Shown: positions 1-9,547 of the stretch, piece by piece | How the letters are laid out: each line of letters opens with the position of its first letter | Position numbering within the stretch: position 1 is the stretch's first letter | Origin: Planctomycetota bacterium | Lineage (GTDB): Bacteria; Planctomycetota; UBA1135; GCA-002686595 | NCBI GenBank assembly: GCA_016795245.1 | Contig: JAEUIA010000045.1 | Coordinates: 50,578-114,577, forward strand | DNA: 64,000 bases | Reading direction: 5' to 3' | Program-made: the position numbers and the translations under genes | The notes under the pieces: generated by a model | Databases searched by the model: none | Told to the model about the DNA's origin: nothing | What the model saw: the letters and a program-made list of their open reading frames with translations, nothing else

Positions 1-2
1 AG

Positions 3-551
3 CCGTGGAAGCAAAAGCACACCGGTCGCGCGCGCGCCGGCGACAAGAAGTCGCCCCTGTGGCGTTCGGGCGGCACGGTCTTCGGACCGGTTCCGCACAG
101 CTTCAGCTTCTACATGCCGGCGCAAGCTCGCCGCGTAGCGCTGCGCTCGGCGATCGCCGGCAAGATGAAGGAGAACGAGTTCGTCGTCGCCGAATTGCCG
201 AAGCTCTCCGCGCCCTCGGCCAAGGCCGCGCGCAAGTTGCTCTCCGATCTCGGTGCCCCGCGCAAGGCGCTGGTCGTGCTGTCCAAGCCCGACACGAACG
301 TGTGGAAGTCGTTCCGCAATTTCCCTGGCGTCGAAGTGCGCACCGCAGACGAACTGAACGCGCTGCAGGTCCTGAACGGCGGCTTGATCGTGGCCGAACA
401 GGTCGCCGTCACGGCACTCGCCGAACGCGTGGGCAAGAAGGGCGAGCGCGGCTCGCAGACCAGCATCAAGAAGGCCGTGCTCGAGAAGAAGCTCGCCGAG
501 AAAAAGGCCGCCAAGGATGCCGCCAAGCAAGCAAAGGCCGGTGACGCATGA
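3..551 (+). CDS. rplD: 50S ribosomal protein L4 (5' truncated by window edge)
   Basis: Large-subunit protein that lines the exit tunnel. The frame is open from the first bases of the window and begins inside the conserved loop (KQKHTGRARAGDKKSPLWR, then GGTVFGP). The first part of the gene therefore lies upstream and roughly 182 residues are visible. The C-terminus is a Lys/Ala-rich tail. The stop overlaps the L23 start by 4 nt (ATGA), which suggests translational coupling. First visible gene of an S10-type operon. Confidence 0.96.
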   Translation, partial: PWKQKHTGRARAGDKKSPLWRSGGTVFGPVPHSFSFYMPAQARRVALRSAIAGKMKENEFVVAELPKLSAPSAKAARKLLSDLGAPRKALVVLSKPDTNVWKSFRNFPGVEVRTADELNALQVLNGGLIVAEQVAVTALAERVGKKGERGSQTSIKKAVLEKKLAEKKAAKDAAKQAKAGDA

Positions 552-838
552 GCAGTCTCGATCGCCTGTACCACATCATCAAGGCCCCGGTCCTGACCGA
601 GAAGGGCACCGATGATCAACAGAAGCGCAACGCCTACACCTTCCGCGTGCCCGTCGACGCCAACAAGATCGAGATCAAGTCGGCCGTCGAAACGCTGTTC
701 AAGGTCAAGGTCAAGGCGGTGAACACGCTGCGCATCATGCCCAAGGTCAAGCGCCGTGGTTACGTCGCCGGCACCTCTCCGGCTTGGAAGAAGGCCATGG
801 TCATGCTGAAGGAAGGGGACACGATCGAACTGCTCTGA
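548..838 (+). CDS. rplW: 50S ribosomal protein L23
   Basis: 96 aa, normal family length. It binds 23S rRNA at the tunnel exit and is a docking site for trigger factor and SRP. Family features visible: the N-terminal IIKAPVLTEKG stretch, then YTFRVPVDANKIEIKSAVE and the VKAVNTLRIMPKVKR loop. It follows rplD with a 4-nt overlap and precedes rplB by 38 nt. Confidence 0.97.
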   Translation: MSSLDRLYHIIKAPVLTEKGTDDQQKRNAYTFRVPVDANKIEIKSAVETLFKVKVKAVNTLRIMPKVKRRGYVAGTSPAWKKAMVMLKEGDTIELL

Positions 839-876
839 GCCTCTGAGCTCACAGCAACACTCGAGATGGAATCACC

Positions 877-1719
877 ATGGGAATCAAGAGCTACCGCCCC
901 ACATCCGCAGGCCGCCGCTTCGGCACCGTTCTCGACTACTCCGAGATCACCAAAGCGACGCCTGAGAAGAGCCTCGTCACAGGCAAGCGCCGCACCGGCG
1001 GCCGCAACAACCACGGTCACCAGACGCGTCGTCACCGCGCCGGTGGCAACAAGCGTTCGTACCGCGTCATCGATTTCAGGCGCGACAAGGACGGCGTGCC
1101 GGCCAAGGTCGACTCGATCCAGTACGACCCGAATCGCACGGCGAACATTGCGCTCCTGCACTACGCGGACGGCGACAAGCGCTACATCATCGCGCCTCAA
1201 GGTCTCGTGCCCGGCATGACCGTGCGCTCCGGCCACGGCTCGGATCCGCTCGTCGGCAATTCGATGGCGCTCTCCGACGTTCCGGTCGGTCTCGAGATCC
1301 ACAACGTCGAATTGAACCCGGGTCGCGGCGGCCAGTTGTGCCGTTCGGCCGGCTCGGTCGCGCAGCTCACCGCGCGCGAAGGCGAGTACGCGATCGTGCA
1401 GCTCTCCTCCGGGGAACTGCGCAAGATCCACGTCACCTGCCGCGCCACGATCGGTCGCATCGGCAACACCGATCACCAGAACGTGAGCCTCGGCAAGGCC
1501 GGTCGCAAGCGCCACATGGGCTACCGCCCGCACGTGCGCGGTACGGCCAAGAACCCTGTCGATCACCCGATGGGCGGCGGCGAAGGCCGCACCGCCGGCG
1601 GTCGTCACCCGTGCTCGCCGAATGCCGTGCTCGCCAAGGGCGGCAAGACGCGTCGTCGGAAAAACCCCACCAACAAGTTCATCATGCGCCGCCGCAAGCC
1701 CGGCTCGCACCACTCCTGA
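877..1719 (+). CDS. rplB: 50S ribosomal protein L2
   Basis: 280 aa, full length. It is a primary 23S rRNA binder near the peptidyl-transferase centre. The N-terminus ([14 protein letters not shown]) and the C-terminal [13 protein letters not shown] segment, containing the conserved functional His, are both present, followed by the usual basic tail ([12 protein letters not shown]). The start is preceded by a purine-rich stretch. Middle of the S10 operon. Confidence 0.98.
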   Translation: MGIKSYRPTSAGRRFGTVLDYSEITKATPEKSLVTGKRRTGGRNNHGHQTRRHRAGGNKRSYRVIDFRRDKDGVPAKVDSIQYDPNRTANIALLHYADGDKRYIIAPQGLVPGMTVRSGHGSDPLVGNSMALSDVPVGLEIHNVELNPGRGGQLCRSAGSVAQLTAREGEYAIVQLSSGELRKIHVTCRATIGRIGNTDHQNVSLGKAGRKRHMGYRPHVRGTAKNPVDHPMGGGEGRTAGGRHPCSPNAVLAKGGKTRRRKNPTNKFIMRRRKPGSHHS

Positions 1720-1736
1720 TCGGGAACTGAAGTCAC

Positions 1737-2030
1737 ATGGGACGTAGTGTCAAAAAGGGCCCCTTCATCGACGAGCACCTCATGAAGAAGGTGAACGCCG
1801 AGATCAAGAAGGGCACGAAGAACCCGATCAAGACCTGGTCGCGGCGCAGCACCATTCCGCCCGAATTCATCGGGCACACGTTCATGGTGCACAACGGCAA
1901 GATGCACCTGAAGGTCTACGTGACCGAGGACATGGTCGGCCACAAGCTCGGCGAGTTCTCCGTGACGCGCGTGTTCCGCGGCCACACGAACAAGAAGGAA
2001 GCTTCGAAGAGCGAGGGGAGCCCGGCATGA
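1737..2030 (+). CDS. rpsS: 30S ribosomal protein S19
   Basis: 97 aa. It forms a complex with S13 in the small-subunit head. Recognised from [18 protein letters not shown], the [20 protein letters not shown] stretch and the [17 protein letters not shown]-terminus. It overlaps rplV by 4 nt (ATGA), with a GAGGGGAG ribosome-binding site for rplV inside its last codons. Confidence 0.98.
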   Translation: MGRSVKKGPFIDEHLMKKVNAEIKKGTKNPIKTWSRRSTIPPEFIGHTFMVHNGKMHLKVYVTEDMVGHKLGEFSVTRVFRGHTNKKEASKSEGSPA

Positions 2031-2536
2031 GCGCGCAAGAATTCATCGCCAAGCACCGCTTCGCGCGCATCACCGCGCGCAAGGCCGGTCGCATCGCGGA
2101 CTTGATCCGCGGTCGCGACGTCAACGAAGCGCTGGAATTGCTGCACTTCACGCCGAACCGCGGCGCGAGCTTCTACGAGAAGGTCGTCAAGTCGGCCGTC
2201 GCGAACGCCAGCCTCGACGAGAACGTCAACGTCAACCGCCTGTTCGTGTGCGACGCGCGCGCGGACATCGGACCGCTCTTGAACAATCGCCTGCGCTTCC
2301 GTCCGGGCCCCCAGGGGCGCGCGATGCCGTTCGCCAAGCGTTTGAGCCACCTCACCATCAAGGTGAAGGAGCGTGAGGACGCGCCGGAGAAGCAGTCCAA
2401 GTCCAAGGGCAAGAAAGCTGCGTCGAAGTCCGGCGCAAAGAGTTCGACGCAAGCCAAGTCCACAGAAGCGCCGGCGAAGAAGGCCGCGCCCAAGACCAAA
2501 GCCAAGCAGAAGAGCACGGAAGGGGACGAGAAGTAG
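2027..2536 (+). CDS. rplV: 50S ribosomal protein L22 with Lys/Ala-rich C-terminal extension
   Basis: 169 aa against about 110-120 for the usual family. The L22 core ([19 protein letters not shown] to the end of the [12 protein letters not shown] strand) fills about residues 1-118. The remaining roughly 50 residues are almost only Lys, Ala, Ser, Thr, Pro and Glu and look disordered. Such tails occur on L22 of several phyla; a role in rRNA contacts or tunnel-exit interactions is inference. 22 nt before rpsC. Confidence 0.96.
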   Translation: MSAQEFIAKHRFARITARKAGRIADLIRGRDVNEALELLHFTPNRGASFYEKVVKSAVANASLDENVNVNRLFVCDARADIGPLLNNRLRFRPGPQGRAMPFAKRLSHLTIKVKEREDAPEKQSKSKGKKAASKSGAKSSTQAKSTEAPAKKAAPKTKAKQKSTEGDEK

Positions 2537-2558
2537 GCCCCTCCGGCCACCACACACC

Positions 2559-3329
2559 ATGGGACAAAAAATCCACCCGACCGGCTTCCGCCTGGGCACC
2601 ATCGAGCCCTGGCGCTCACGCTGGTACGCGACCAAGAAGGACTTCGGCCGCCTGCTCCTGCAGGACAAGAAGATCCGCGATCACGTGCAGAAGGAATTCG
2701 GCTCGGCCGGCATCCCGCGCATCGAGATCGAGCGCACGAGCGATGCGGTCAACGTCATCATCTACACTGCGCGTCCCGGCGTCCTCGTCGGCCGCAAGGG
2801 CATCCGCGTCGAGGAGCTCAAGAAGGAGCTCCAGAAGATGACGGGTTCGACCTGCCACCTGACGCTGCACGAAGTGAAGCGCCCGGAACTCGAGTCGAAG
2901 CTCGTCGCCGAGGTCGTGGCCGAAGCGCTCGAGAAGCGCATGGCCTTCCGTCGCGCCACGAAGCGCGCGATGCAGACCACGCTGCAAGCCGGCGCGAAGG
3001 GCGTGAAGATCGAGCTCAACGGTCGTCTCGGCGGTGCCGAGATGGCGCGTCAGAGCAAGGAGCGCGAGGGCCGCGTGCCGCTCTCGACCCTGCAGGCGCA
3101 CGTCGACTACGGCACCGCACAGGCCAAGACGTCGTACGGCGTGATCGGCGTGAAGGTCTGGATCTACAAGGGTCTGATCGAGCGCGGAACGTTCATCGAC
3201 TTCAAGGCTCAACTCGGCGGCCCGCCGCAGCGCGGCGGTGATCGTCCGCGCTTCAACCGTGATCGCGGTCCGCGTCCGGGTTCCGCACCGTCTGCACCGA
3301 AGGAGGCTCGCCATGGCACTGATGCCTAA
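2559..3329 (+). CDS. rpsC: 30S ribosomal protein S3
   Basis: 256 aa. The start is placed at the ATG giving the family N-terminus [13 protein letters not shown]. An upstream extension is open in frame but encodes a basic non-family sequence that is a shadow of rplV. The KH-type RNA-binding core is visible ([17 protein letters not shown], about residues 79-95), with the C-terminal domain to about residue 215 and then a basic Arg/Pro/Gly tail. The last 17 nt overlap rplP. Confidence 0.97.
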   Translation: MGQKIHPTGFRLGTIEPWRSRWYATKKDFGRLLLQDKKIRDHVQKEFGSAGIPRIEIERTSDAVNVIIYTARPGVLVGRKGIRVEELKKELQKMTGSTCHLTLHEVKRPELESKLVAEVVAEALEKRMAFRRATKRAMQTTLQAGAKGVKIELNGRLGGAEMARQSKEREGRVPLSTLQAHVDYGTAQAKTSYGVIGVKVWIYKGLIERGTFIDFKAQLGGPPQRGGDRPRFNRDRGPRPGSAPSAPKEARHGTDA

Positions 3330-3732
3330 ACGGACCAAGTTCCGCAAAGTTCACCGCGGCAAGATGAAGGGCGAGGCCACGCGTGGCCATCGCGTCGCGT
3401 TCGGCGACTACGGCCTGCAGTCCATGGACTACTGCTGGTTGTCCGGTCGTCAGATCGAGGCCGGTCGTGTCGCGGCGAGCCGCGCCACCGACGGTTCGGC
3501 GCGCGTCTGGATCCGCGTCTTCCCGCACAAGCCCGTCTCGAGCAAGCCCGCCGAAGTGCGCATGGGTTCGGGCAAGGGTGAAGTCGAGTTCTGGGCCGCC
3601 GAGATCAAGCCCGGCACCGTGCTCTACGAAATCGGCGGCGTGACGGAAGAGAAGGCGAAGATGGCCTTCAAGCGCGTCGCTCACAAGATGCCCATCAAAG
3701 TGAAGATGATCCGTCGTCTGCCCACGACCTGA
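3313..3732 (+). CDS. rplP: 50S ribosomal protein L16
   Basis: 139 aa, family length. It helps position tRNA at the A site and peptidyl-transferase centre. The start ATG lies 7 nt after a perfect AGGAGG (3301-3306) that is inside the end of rpsC, which fixes the start. Signatures: [33 protein letters not shown] and [19 protein letters not shown]. It overlaps rpsC by 17 nt. Confidence 0.98.
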   Translation: MALMPKRTKFRKVHRGKMKGEATRGHRVAFGDYGLQSMDYCWLSGRQIEAGRVAASRATDGSARVWIRVFPHKPVSSKPAEVRMGSGKGEVEFWAAEIKPGTVLYEIGGVTEEKAKMAFKRVAHKMPIKVKMIRRLPTT

Positions 3733-3751
3733 TCGAACGGACCCAAGAACC

Positions 3752-3964
3752 ATGAAGACCGACGAGATCCGCGGAAAGAACGACCACGAGCTCAACTTCG
3801 AGCTCGACAAGGCGAAGGCCGAGCTATTCGACCTGCGCTTCAAGTCCAAGACGCAGAGCCTGCCCAACCCGCAGAAGATCCGCTCGCTGCGGCGCGAGAT
3901 CGCAACCATCCATACGATCGTGCACGAACGCAAGACCGGCGTGCGCGGCCAGGAACCCCGCTAG
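3752..3964 (+). CDS. rpmC: 50S ribosomal protein L29
   Basis: 70 aa, a two-helix protein at the tunnel exit. Signatures are the N-terminal helix with ELNFELDKAKAELFDLRFK and the second helix PQKIRSLRREIATIHTIVHER. It sits between rplP and rpsQ in the standard S10 order. Confidence 0.96.
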   Translation: MKTDEIRGKNDHELNFELDKAKAELFDLRFKSKTQSLPNPQKIRSLRREIATIHTIVHERKTGVRGQEPR

Positions 3965-3969
3965 AAGTC

Positions 3970-4281
3970 ATGACCGCAACTCAAGAAAACCGCAACGCGC
4001 GTCGTGTCCTCGAGGGCACGGTGACCAGCACGAAGATGGTGAAGACCATCACGGTCGAGGTCGAGCGCACGTACAAGCACGCGAAGTACGGCAAGTTCGT
4101 CCGCAAGGCGAAGAAGTACCACGCTCACGACGAGAAGGGCGAGGCCCAGCTCGGTGACCGCGTCGAAGTCGTCGCGTGCAGGCCGTACTCGAAGACCAAG
4201 CGCTGGCGCCTGGTGCGCATCGTCGAGAAATCACGTCTCGTCGATTCGACCGACTTCAGCATCGAAGGGGGTGTCTCTTGA
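3970..4281 (+). CDS. rpsQ: 30S ribosomal protein S17
   Basis: 103 aa, slightly longer than the E. coli protein at its C-terminus. OB-fold primary rRNA binder. Visible signatures: [36 protein letters not shown] and the [20 protein letters not shown] stretch. The last codons overlap the TTG start of rplN by 4 nt (TTGA). Confidence 0.96.
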   Translation: MTATQENRNARRVLEGTVTSTKMVKTITVEVERTYKHAKYGKFVRKAKKYHAHDEKGEAQLGDRVEVVACRPYSKTKRWRLVRIVEKSRLVDSTDFSIEGGVS

Positions 4282-4646
4282 TCCAGATGCAGACCTTCCT
4301 CGACGTGGCCGACAACACGGGCGCCAAGCTCGTGCAGTGCATCAAGGTCCTGGGCGGTACGCACCGCCGCACGGCCGGCCTGGGCGACGTCATCGTCGTC
4401 TCGGTCAAGAAGGCCCTGCCCGGTTCCGAACTCAAGGCCGGCGCCGTCGCCAAGGGCGTGATCGTGCGCGTCAAGAAGAACACCCGTCGCTCGGACGGTT
4501 CCTACGTGCGCTTCGACCAGAACGCGCTCGTGTTCCTCGACGCCGACAACAATCCGAAGGGCACGCGCATCTTCGGCGCCGTCGCGCGCGAGCTGCGCGA
4601 CAAGAACTTCATGAAGATCATTTCGCTCGCCCAGGAGGTGGTGTGA
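4278..4646 (+). CDS. rplN: 50S ribosomal protein L14 (TTG start)
   Basis: 122 aa, exactly the family length if translation starts at the TTG that gives (M)[16 protein letters not shown]. The next ATG is three codons in and would remove the conserved first residues. The TTGA junction with rpsQ and a GGGGG purine run upstream support it. Signatures: [40 protein letters not shown]. First gene of the spc part. The last base is shared with rplX (TGATG). Confidence 0.95.
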   Translation: MIQMQTFLDVADNTGAKLVQCIKVLGGTHRRTAGLGDVIVVSVKKALPGSELKAGAVAKGVIVRVKKNTRRSDGSYVRFDQNALVFLDADNNPKGTRIFGAVARELRDKNFMKIISLAQEVV

Positions 4647-4924
4647 TGAAGATCCGCGCTGGAGACAACGTCGTCGTCATCGCCGGCAACGACAAGGGCA
4701 AGACCGGTACCGTCAAGACCGTCGTCCGCGAGAAGGGCCGCGTCGTCATCGAGGGCGTGAACCTGCGCTGGAAGCACAAGAAGCCCAGCCAGAAAAACCC
4801 CAAGGGCGAGCGCGTCCAGGTCGAGGTGGGGATCCACGCCAGCAACGTCATGCACGTGGACGCGAAGTCGGGCAAGGGTACGCGCCGTGAACCGGCTCGC
4901 GCTCACTCGAGCGACAAGAAGTAA
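4646..4924 (+). CDS. rplX: 50S ribosomal protein L24
   Basis: 92 aa. Assembly initiator that binds the 5' region of 23S rRNA. It carries a KOW motif (IRAGDNVVVIAGNDKGKTG) and the GVNLRWKHKKPSQ stretch. AGGAGG lies 9-14 nt upstream, inside rplN. The C-terminus is short compared with many L24 proteins (about 100 aa). Confidence 0.95.
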   Translation: MKIRAGDNVVVIAGNDKGKTGTVKTVVREKGRVVIEGVNLRWKHKKPSQKNPKGERVQVEVGIHASNVMHVDAKSGKGTRREPARAHSSDKK

Positions 4925-4970
4925 CGGCACACGGCAAGTTCAGCACACGACACGCACAGACTGATTCCAC

Positions 4971-5540
4971 ATGGCACGTCTCAAAGACAAGTACAACTCG
5001 GAAGTGAAGGCTCGCCTCAAGGAGCGCTTCAAGATCGAAAACGACATGGCCGTCCCGCGCCTCACGAAGATCGTGATCAACATGGGCGTGTCCGGTGCCG
5101 TCGAGAACAAGAGCCGCGTCGACACGGCCGCGAAGGAGCTCGCGGTCATCACCGGCCAGCGCCCGACCGTGCGCCTGTCGAAGAAGGCCATCTCGGGCTT
5201 CAAGCTGCGCGAGAACATGCCGATCGCGTGCGCCGTCACTCTGCGCGAGAGCCGCATGTGGGAGTTCGCCGACCGCCTGATCTCGGTCGTCCTCCCGCGT
5301 ATCCGCGACTTCCGCGGCGTGAAGGACAAGCTCGACGGCCGCGGCAACTACACGATGGGCCTCTCCGAGCAGAGCGTCTTCCCCGAAGTCGACTTCGACA
5401 AGATCGAGTTCACACAGGGCATGGACATCACGTTCGTGACCACCGCGCCGAACGACGAGCAGGGCTACGCGCTGCTCAAGGAACTCGGCATGCCCTTCCA
5501 AGTCCGCGAAGCCAAGACGCCTAAGTCCAAGGCCTCCTGA
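4971..5540 (+). CDS. rplE: 50S ribosomal protein L5
   Basis: 189 aa, binds 5S rRNA in the central protuberance. Recognised from VPRLTKIVINMGVS, ITGQRPTVRLSKKAISGFKL, RLISVVLPRIRDFRG and the QGMDITFVTTAPNDEQGYALL end. The N-terminal MARLKDKYNSEVKARLKERF is typical. Confidence 0.98.
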   Translation: MARLKDKYNSEVKARLKERFKIENDMAVPRLTKIVINMGVSGAVENKSRVDTAAKELAVITGQRPTVRLSKKAISGFKLRENMPIACAVTLRESRMWEFADRLISVVLPRIRDFRGVKDKLDGRGNYTMGLSEQSVFPEVDFDKIEFTQGMDITFVTTAPNDEQGYALLKELGMPFQVREAKTPKSKAS

Positions 5541-5599
5541 TCCGTCTCGAGACGAGCGCCACCCAGCACAACTGAATCCCACGAGAAGCGAACCGACCA

Positions 5600-5785
5600 A
5601 TGGCCAAGACAACCTGGATCATCAAGCAGCAGAAGAAGCCGAAGTTCAAGACGCGCGGCTACACGCGCTGCACCATGTGCGGGCGTGCACGCGCCGTCTA
5701 TCAGAAGTTCGGTATCTGCCGCATCTGCCTGCGCATGCTCGCCCACAAGGGCGAGATCCCGGGCATGCGCAAGGCCTCGTGGTGA
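5600..5785 (+). CDS. rpsZ: 30S ribosomal protein S14, zinc-binding (C+) form
   Basis: 61 aa, the short type-Z S14. Four cysteines form the zinc knuckle (CTMC at about 24-27 and CRIC at about 40-43), with the conserved GYTRC and [19 protein letters not shown] context. The zinc-dependent form means the ribosome has a zinc-binding S14; no Cys-less paralog is seen in the window. Confidence 0.98.
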   Translation: MAKTTWIIKQQKKPKFKTRGYTRCTMCGRARAVYQKFGICRICLRMLAHKGEIPGMRKASW

Positions 5786-5814
5786 TCAGCGAGAGATAGA
5801 AGGACCACACAGCC

Positions 5815-6210
5815 ATGATGACTGATCCGATCGCAGACATGTTCACGCGCATTCGCAACGCGAATACGAAGCGCAAGAAGACCGTCACGATGCCCGCTTC
5901 GCTCCTGAAGTTCGGCATCGCGAAGGTCCTGAAGGAAGAGGGCTACATCGCCGACTGCGCCGTCGTCGAGGCCAAGCCCGTCAGCAACCTCGTGCTCACC
6001 ATGAAGTACGGCGAGTACGGCGAGCACGTCATCACGTCGATCGAGCGCATCAGCAAGCCCGGCCGCCGCGTGTACACCAAGTCCACTGAGATCAAGCCCG
6101 TCCTGCGCGGCATGGGCATCCAAGTGATCTCCACGCCGAAGGGCGTGCTCTCCGACCGCGGCGCCCGCCAGGCGAAGCTCGGCGGCGAAATACTGGGGAA
6201 GGTCTCCTGA
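5815..6210 (+). CDS. rpsH: 30S ribosomal protein S8
   Basis: 131 aa (130 if the second of two adjacent ATGs is used). Central-domain rRNA binder and, in E. coli, the spc operon translational repressor. Signatures: TDPIADMFTRIRNAN, KFGIAKVLKEEGYI, RRVYTKSTEIKPVLRGMGI and the VISTPKGVLSDRGARQ end. One base separates it from rplF. Confidence 0.98.
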   Translation: MMTDPIADMFTRIRNANTKRKKTVTMPASLLKFGIAKVLKEEGYIADCAVVEAKPVSNLVLTMKYGEYGEHVITSIERISKPGRRVYTKSTEIKPVLRGMGIQVISTPKGVLSDRGARQAKLGGEILGKVS

Positions 6211-6211
6211 A

Positions 6212-6760
6212 ATGTCCCGCATCGGCAAACAACCCGTCACGATTCCCTCCGGCGTCACGATCGCGAAGGACGCGACGCGCAACGTCGTCGTCAAGGGTCC
6301 GAAGGGCGAGCTGAAGCTCGGCCTGCGCCCCGAAGTCGACGTCGCCGTCGAGTCCGGCAAGGTGCAGGTCAAGGTCGTCGGCAACCCGGGTCTGCGCACG
6401 ACGCGTGCCTACTTCGGCATGACGCGCGCGCTCATCCAGAACATGGTCGTCGGCGTGACCAAGGGCTTCGAAAAGAAGCTCGAGATCCAAGGCGTCGGTT
6501 GGAACGCGGCCGTGCAGGGCCAGAAGATCTCGCTCAACATCGGCTTCAACAAGCCGGTCGCGATCGACATCCCGAAGGGCATCACCGTCGTCACCTCCGA
6601 CCCGACGAACATCAGCATCACCGGCGCGGACAAGCAGGCCGTCGGCCACCTGGCCGCGACGATTCGCAAGCGCCGCCCGCCGGAGCCCTACAAGGGCAAA
6701 GGTATCCGCTACAAGGACGAAGTCGTACGGCGCAAGGCCGGCAAGAGCTTCGGCAGCTGA
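6212..6760 (+). CDS. rplF: 50S ribosomal protein L6
   Basis: 182 aa, two alpha/beta domains near the sarcin-ricin loop. Signatures: MSRIGKQPVTIPSGV, VVVKGPKGELKL, GVTKGFEKKLEIQGVGWNA and the C-terminal RRPPEPYKGKGIRYKDE motif. Standard spc position between rpsH and rplR. Confidence 0.98.
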   Translation: MSRIGKQPVTIPSGVTIAKDATRNVVVKGPKGELKLGLRPEVDVAVESGKVQVKVVGNPGLRTTRAYFGMTRALIQNMVVGVTKGFEKKLEIQGVGWNAAVQGQKISLNIGFNKPVAIDIPKGITVVTSDPTNISITGADKQAVGHLAATIRKRRPPEPYKGKGIRYKDEVVRRKAGKSFGS

Positions 6761-6786
6761 GGCTCTAGAGCAAACGGAGTTCGATC

Positions 6787-7155
6787 ATGAAGGCCACACT
6801 CGTCAAACAGAATCGTCGCACGCGTCGCGCGCTCTCGGTGCGCTCGCACATTCGCCAAACGACAACGCTTCCGCGTCTGTCGGTTTCGCGTTCGAGCAAG
6901 CACATCGCGGCGCAGATCATCGACGACTCGAAGGGCGCGACGCTCGCCCACGTCACCACCACGTCCAAGAAGCTCACGAGCGCGCTCGGGGGCAAGACCA
7001 AGACCGAACGCGCCAAGGTCATCGGCGCCGAGATCGCGAAGCTGGCGAAGGAGAAGGGGATCGAGACCGTCGTGTTCGATCGCGGCTTCACTCGCTACCA
7101 CGGTCGCGTCAAGGCGCTCGCCGAGGCGGCCCGCGCAGGCGGCCTCAAGTTCTGA
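6787..7155 (+). CDS. rplR: 50S ribosomal protein L18
   Basis: 122 aa, 5S rRNA-binding protein. Signatures: the basic N-terminus, LPRLSVSRSSKHIAAQIIDD, and the FDRGFTRYHGRVKALAEAARAGG end. AAACGGAG lies 7 nt before the ATG. Confidence 0.97.
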   Translation: MKATLVKQNRRTRRALSVRSHIRQTTTLPRLSVSRSSKHIAAQIIDDSKGATLAHVTTTSKKLTSALGGKTKTERAKVIGAEIAKLAKEKGIETVVFDRGFTRYHGRVKALAEAARAGGLKF

Positions 7156-7183
7156 TTCACCGCTCACGGAAGACACGCAACAC

Positions 7184-7711
7184 ATGAAACCCCGCATTCG
7201 TTTCCTCGACGGCATGGAAGTCGAGGACATCCAAGGTCTCGCCGAGGCCCTCGTGAAGGTGAACCGTTCCGCCGCCGTCGTGAAGGGCGGACGTCGCTTC
7301 TCGTTCTCGGCTCTGTCGGTGTCGGGCAACAAGTCCGGCGTCGTCGGCTACGGCTTCGGCAAGGCACGTCAAGTCCCCAACGCGATCGAGAAGGCCGCGC
7401 GCGACGGACGCAAGCACCTCATGCGCGTCCCGCTCACGCGGCACGGCACGATCCCGCACGAAGTCGAAGGCTTCTACTGCAGCGCGATGGTGCGCATCCT
7501 GCCCGCTTCGCCCGGTACCGGCATCATCGCGTGCCCCTCGGTGCGCGCGGTGTGCGAGATGGCGGGGATCAAGGACATCCTCACGAAGTCCTACGGTTCC
7601 ACGAACCCGATCAACCTGATCAAGGCCACGCTGCACGCGCTGTCGCAACTGCGCACGGTCGAGCAAGTCGCAACGCTGCGCGGCGTCGAACTCGGAATGG
7701 GAGGCCGCTGA
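7184..7711 (+). CDS. rpsE: 30S ribosomal protein S5
   Basis: 175 aa, involved in decoding fidelity. Signatures: VNRSAAVVKGGRRFSFSALS (double-stranded RNA-binding domain), GYGFGKARQVPNAIEKA, and the PGTGIIACPSVRAVCEMAGIKDI loop. The next gene is rplO after one base; rpmD (L30), which separates them in many bacteria, is absent. Confidence 0.97.
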   Translation: MKPRIRFLDGMEVEDIQGLAEALVKVNRSAAVVKGGRRFSFSALSVSGNKSGVVGYGFGKARQVPNAIEKAARDGRKHLMRVPLTRHGTIPHEVEGFYCSAMVRILPASPGTGIIACPSVRAVCEMAGIKDILTKSYGSTNPINLIKATLHALSQLRTVEQVATLRGVELGMGGR

Positions 7712-7712
7712 A

Positions 7713-8192
7713 ATGACTCTGAACCTCAAGATCGTCACCTCGCTCGGTGGGCGTTACCCCGATCGCCGCCGCATCGGCCGCGGCGTCGGTAGCGGACTCG
7801 GCAAGACCTCCGGTCGCGGACACAAGGGCTGGGGCCAGCGCTCCGGCACGAGCCGCCGTCCCGGTTACGAAGGCGGTCAGATGCCGATCTACCGCCGCGT
7901 TCCGAAGCGCGGCTTCACGAACGCGCGCTTCCGCACCGACTACACCGTGATCAACGTCGAGACCCTCAACGGTTTCGAGGCCGGTTCGACCGTCGATCTG
8001 GACGCAGTGCTGAGCCGCGGCCTGACCAGCAAGGTCTCGCCGCTCTTCAAGGTGCTCGGCGACGGCAAGCTCGAAAAGAAGCTCACCGTGCGCGCACAGA
8101 AGTTCACCAAGTCCGCCCTCGAGAAGATCGCCGCCGCCGGCGGAAAAGCCGTCGTGCTCGATCTCCAAGGTCGCGAAGTCCCGGCCGCCTGA
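7713..8192 (+). CDS. rplO: 50S ribosomal protein L15
   Basis: 159 aa. Late-assembly protein; signatures GRGVGSGLGKTSGRGHKG and FEGGQ-like YEGGQMPIYRRVPKRGF. It sits between rpsE and secY as usual. Confidence 0.97.
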   Translation: MTLNLKIVTSLGGRYPDRRRIGRGVGSGLGKTSGRGHKGWGQRSGTSRRPGYEGGQMPIYRRVPKRGFTNARFRTDYTVINVETLNGFEAGSTVDLDAVLSRGLTSKVSPLFKVLGDGKLEKKLTVRAQKFTKSALEKIAAAGGKAVVLDLQGREVPAA

Positions 8193-8218
8193 GCCCGGCT
8201 CCATCCCCACAGAACCTC

Positions 8219-9547
8219 GTGCAGAACTCCTTCTTCCAGCTCTTCAAGGTCCCCGAGACCCGGCGCCGCATCTTCAACACGTTGGGGTTGCTGCTCGTGT
8301 ATCGCTTGGGGTTCCAGATCCCGATCCCCGGGATGAGCCCCGACTTCCTGTTGTCGCAGAAGGATCAGGGCTCGTTCTTCGGCCTGATGAGCACGTTCTC
8401 GGGCGGCGCGATCGGCGACACGAACTTGTTCGCGCTCGGGATCATGCCCTACATCTCGGCGTCGATCATTTTCTCGATGCTGACGAAGGTCTCGCCCGCG
8501 ATGGAAGCCATCCAGAAGGAAGGCGCTGCCGGGCAGAAGAAGATCAATCAGTGGACCCGCATCGCGGTCGTTCCGATCGCGCTCATCCAGGGTCTCTTCA
8601 TCTTCACCGGCGTGTTCATGAAGGACGTGCAGATGATCGCGCCGGAGATGCGCGACAGCACCTTCACGCTGGGCTTGATGGTCGTCCTGTCGCTCCTGGC
8701 GGGAGCCCTGTTCGTGATGTGGGTCGGCGAGTTGATCACCGAGTTCGGCGTCGGCAACGGCGCCTCGTTGATCATCATGGCGGGCATCATCGCCCGGATT
8801 CCGATCGCGATGTACCAGGTCTATTCGGGCGACACGCAGGACTTCTGGCAGACGCTCTTGATGCTGGCGGCGATCTGGGTCGTCACGGTCATGGTGGTCG
8901 TGTTCATCCACAAGGGCACACGCCGCATCCCCATCCAGTACGCGCGCCTCGTGCGCGGTCCGCAGGGCCAGATGGCGACGAACCGCCACTTCCTGCCGCT
9001 CAAGGTCAACATGGCCGGCGTCATGCCGATCATCTTCGCCTCGGTGCTCTTCATCGTCCCGGCCCTGGTCTTCAAGTGGTTCGACTGGTCGACGATGGAA
9101 GACGTGTTCAACACCCCGACGGGCTTCGTGCACGTCACGCTGTACGTCAGCCTGGTGTTCTTCTTCTGCTTCTTCTGGAACCGCCTGATGTTCCAGCCGA
9201 ACGACATCGCGAATAACCTGCGCGAGCACGGCTCGTTCGTGCCCGGGATCCGTCCCGGACAGAAGACGGCCGAGTTCCTTTCCAACGTACTCACGCGCAT
9301 CACGCTGGCCGGCGCCGCCTTCCTGGCGTTGATCGCGATCGCTCCGGCGTTCGTGACGCAGGGGACCGCCTTGCCGGCCGACATGCGCTACTTCCTCGGC
9401 GGCACCTCGGTGCTGATCGTCGTGGGCGTCGCCCTCGATCTGGTCGATCGCTTGAACGCGCAACTCGTCATGCGCAACTACGAAGGCTTCATGAAGAGCG
9501 GCTCCGGTCCCGGCTGGACGCGCGGCGGGAGGGGCGAGTCCTCGTGA
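8219..9547 (+). CDS. secY: Protein translocase subunit SecY (GTG start)
   Basis: 442 aa, the ten-helix channel of the Sec translocon in the inner membrane. Family stretches: [45 protein letters not shown] (TM2 region), [30 protein letters not shown], and the C-terminal NYEGFMK. It exports proteins such as the lipoproteins, secretin and prepilin machinery encoded further along the window. The stop overlaps adk by 4 nt (GTGA). Confidence 0.98.
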   Translation: MQNSFFQLFKVPETRRRIFNTLGLLLVYRLGFQIPIPGMSPDFLLSQKDQGSFFGLMSTFSGGAIGDTNLFALGIMPYISASIIFSMLTKVSPAMEAIQKEGAAGQKKINQWTRIAVVPIALIQGLFIFTGVFMKDVQMIAPEMRDSTFTLGLMVVLSLLAGALFVMWVGELITEFGVGNGASLIIMAGIIARIPIAMYQVYSGDTQDFWQTLLMLAAIWVVTVMVVVFIHKGTRRIPIQYARLVRGPQGQMATNRHFLPLKVNMAGVMPIIFASVLFIVPALVFKWFDWSTMEDVFNTPTGFVHVTLYVSLVFFFCFFWNRLMFQPNDIANNLREHGSFVPGIRPGQKTAEFLSNVLTRITLAGAAFLALIAIAPAFVTQGTALPADMRYFLGGTSVLIVVGVALDLVDRLNAQLVMRNYEGFMKSGSGPGWTRGGRGESS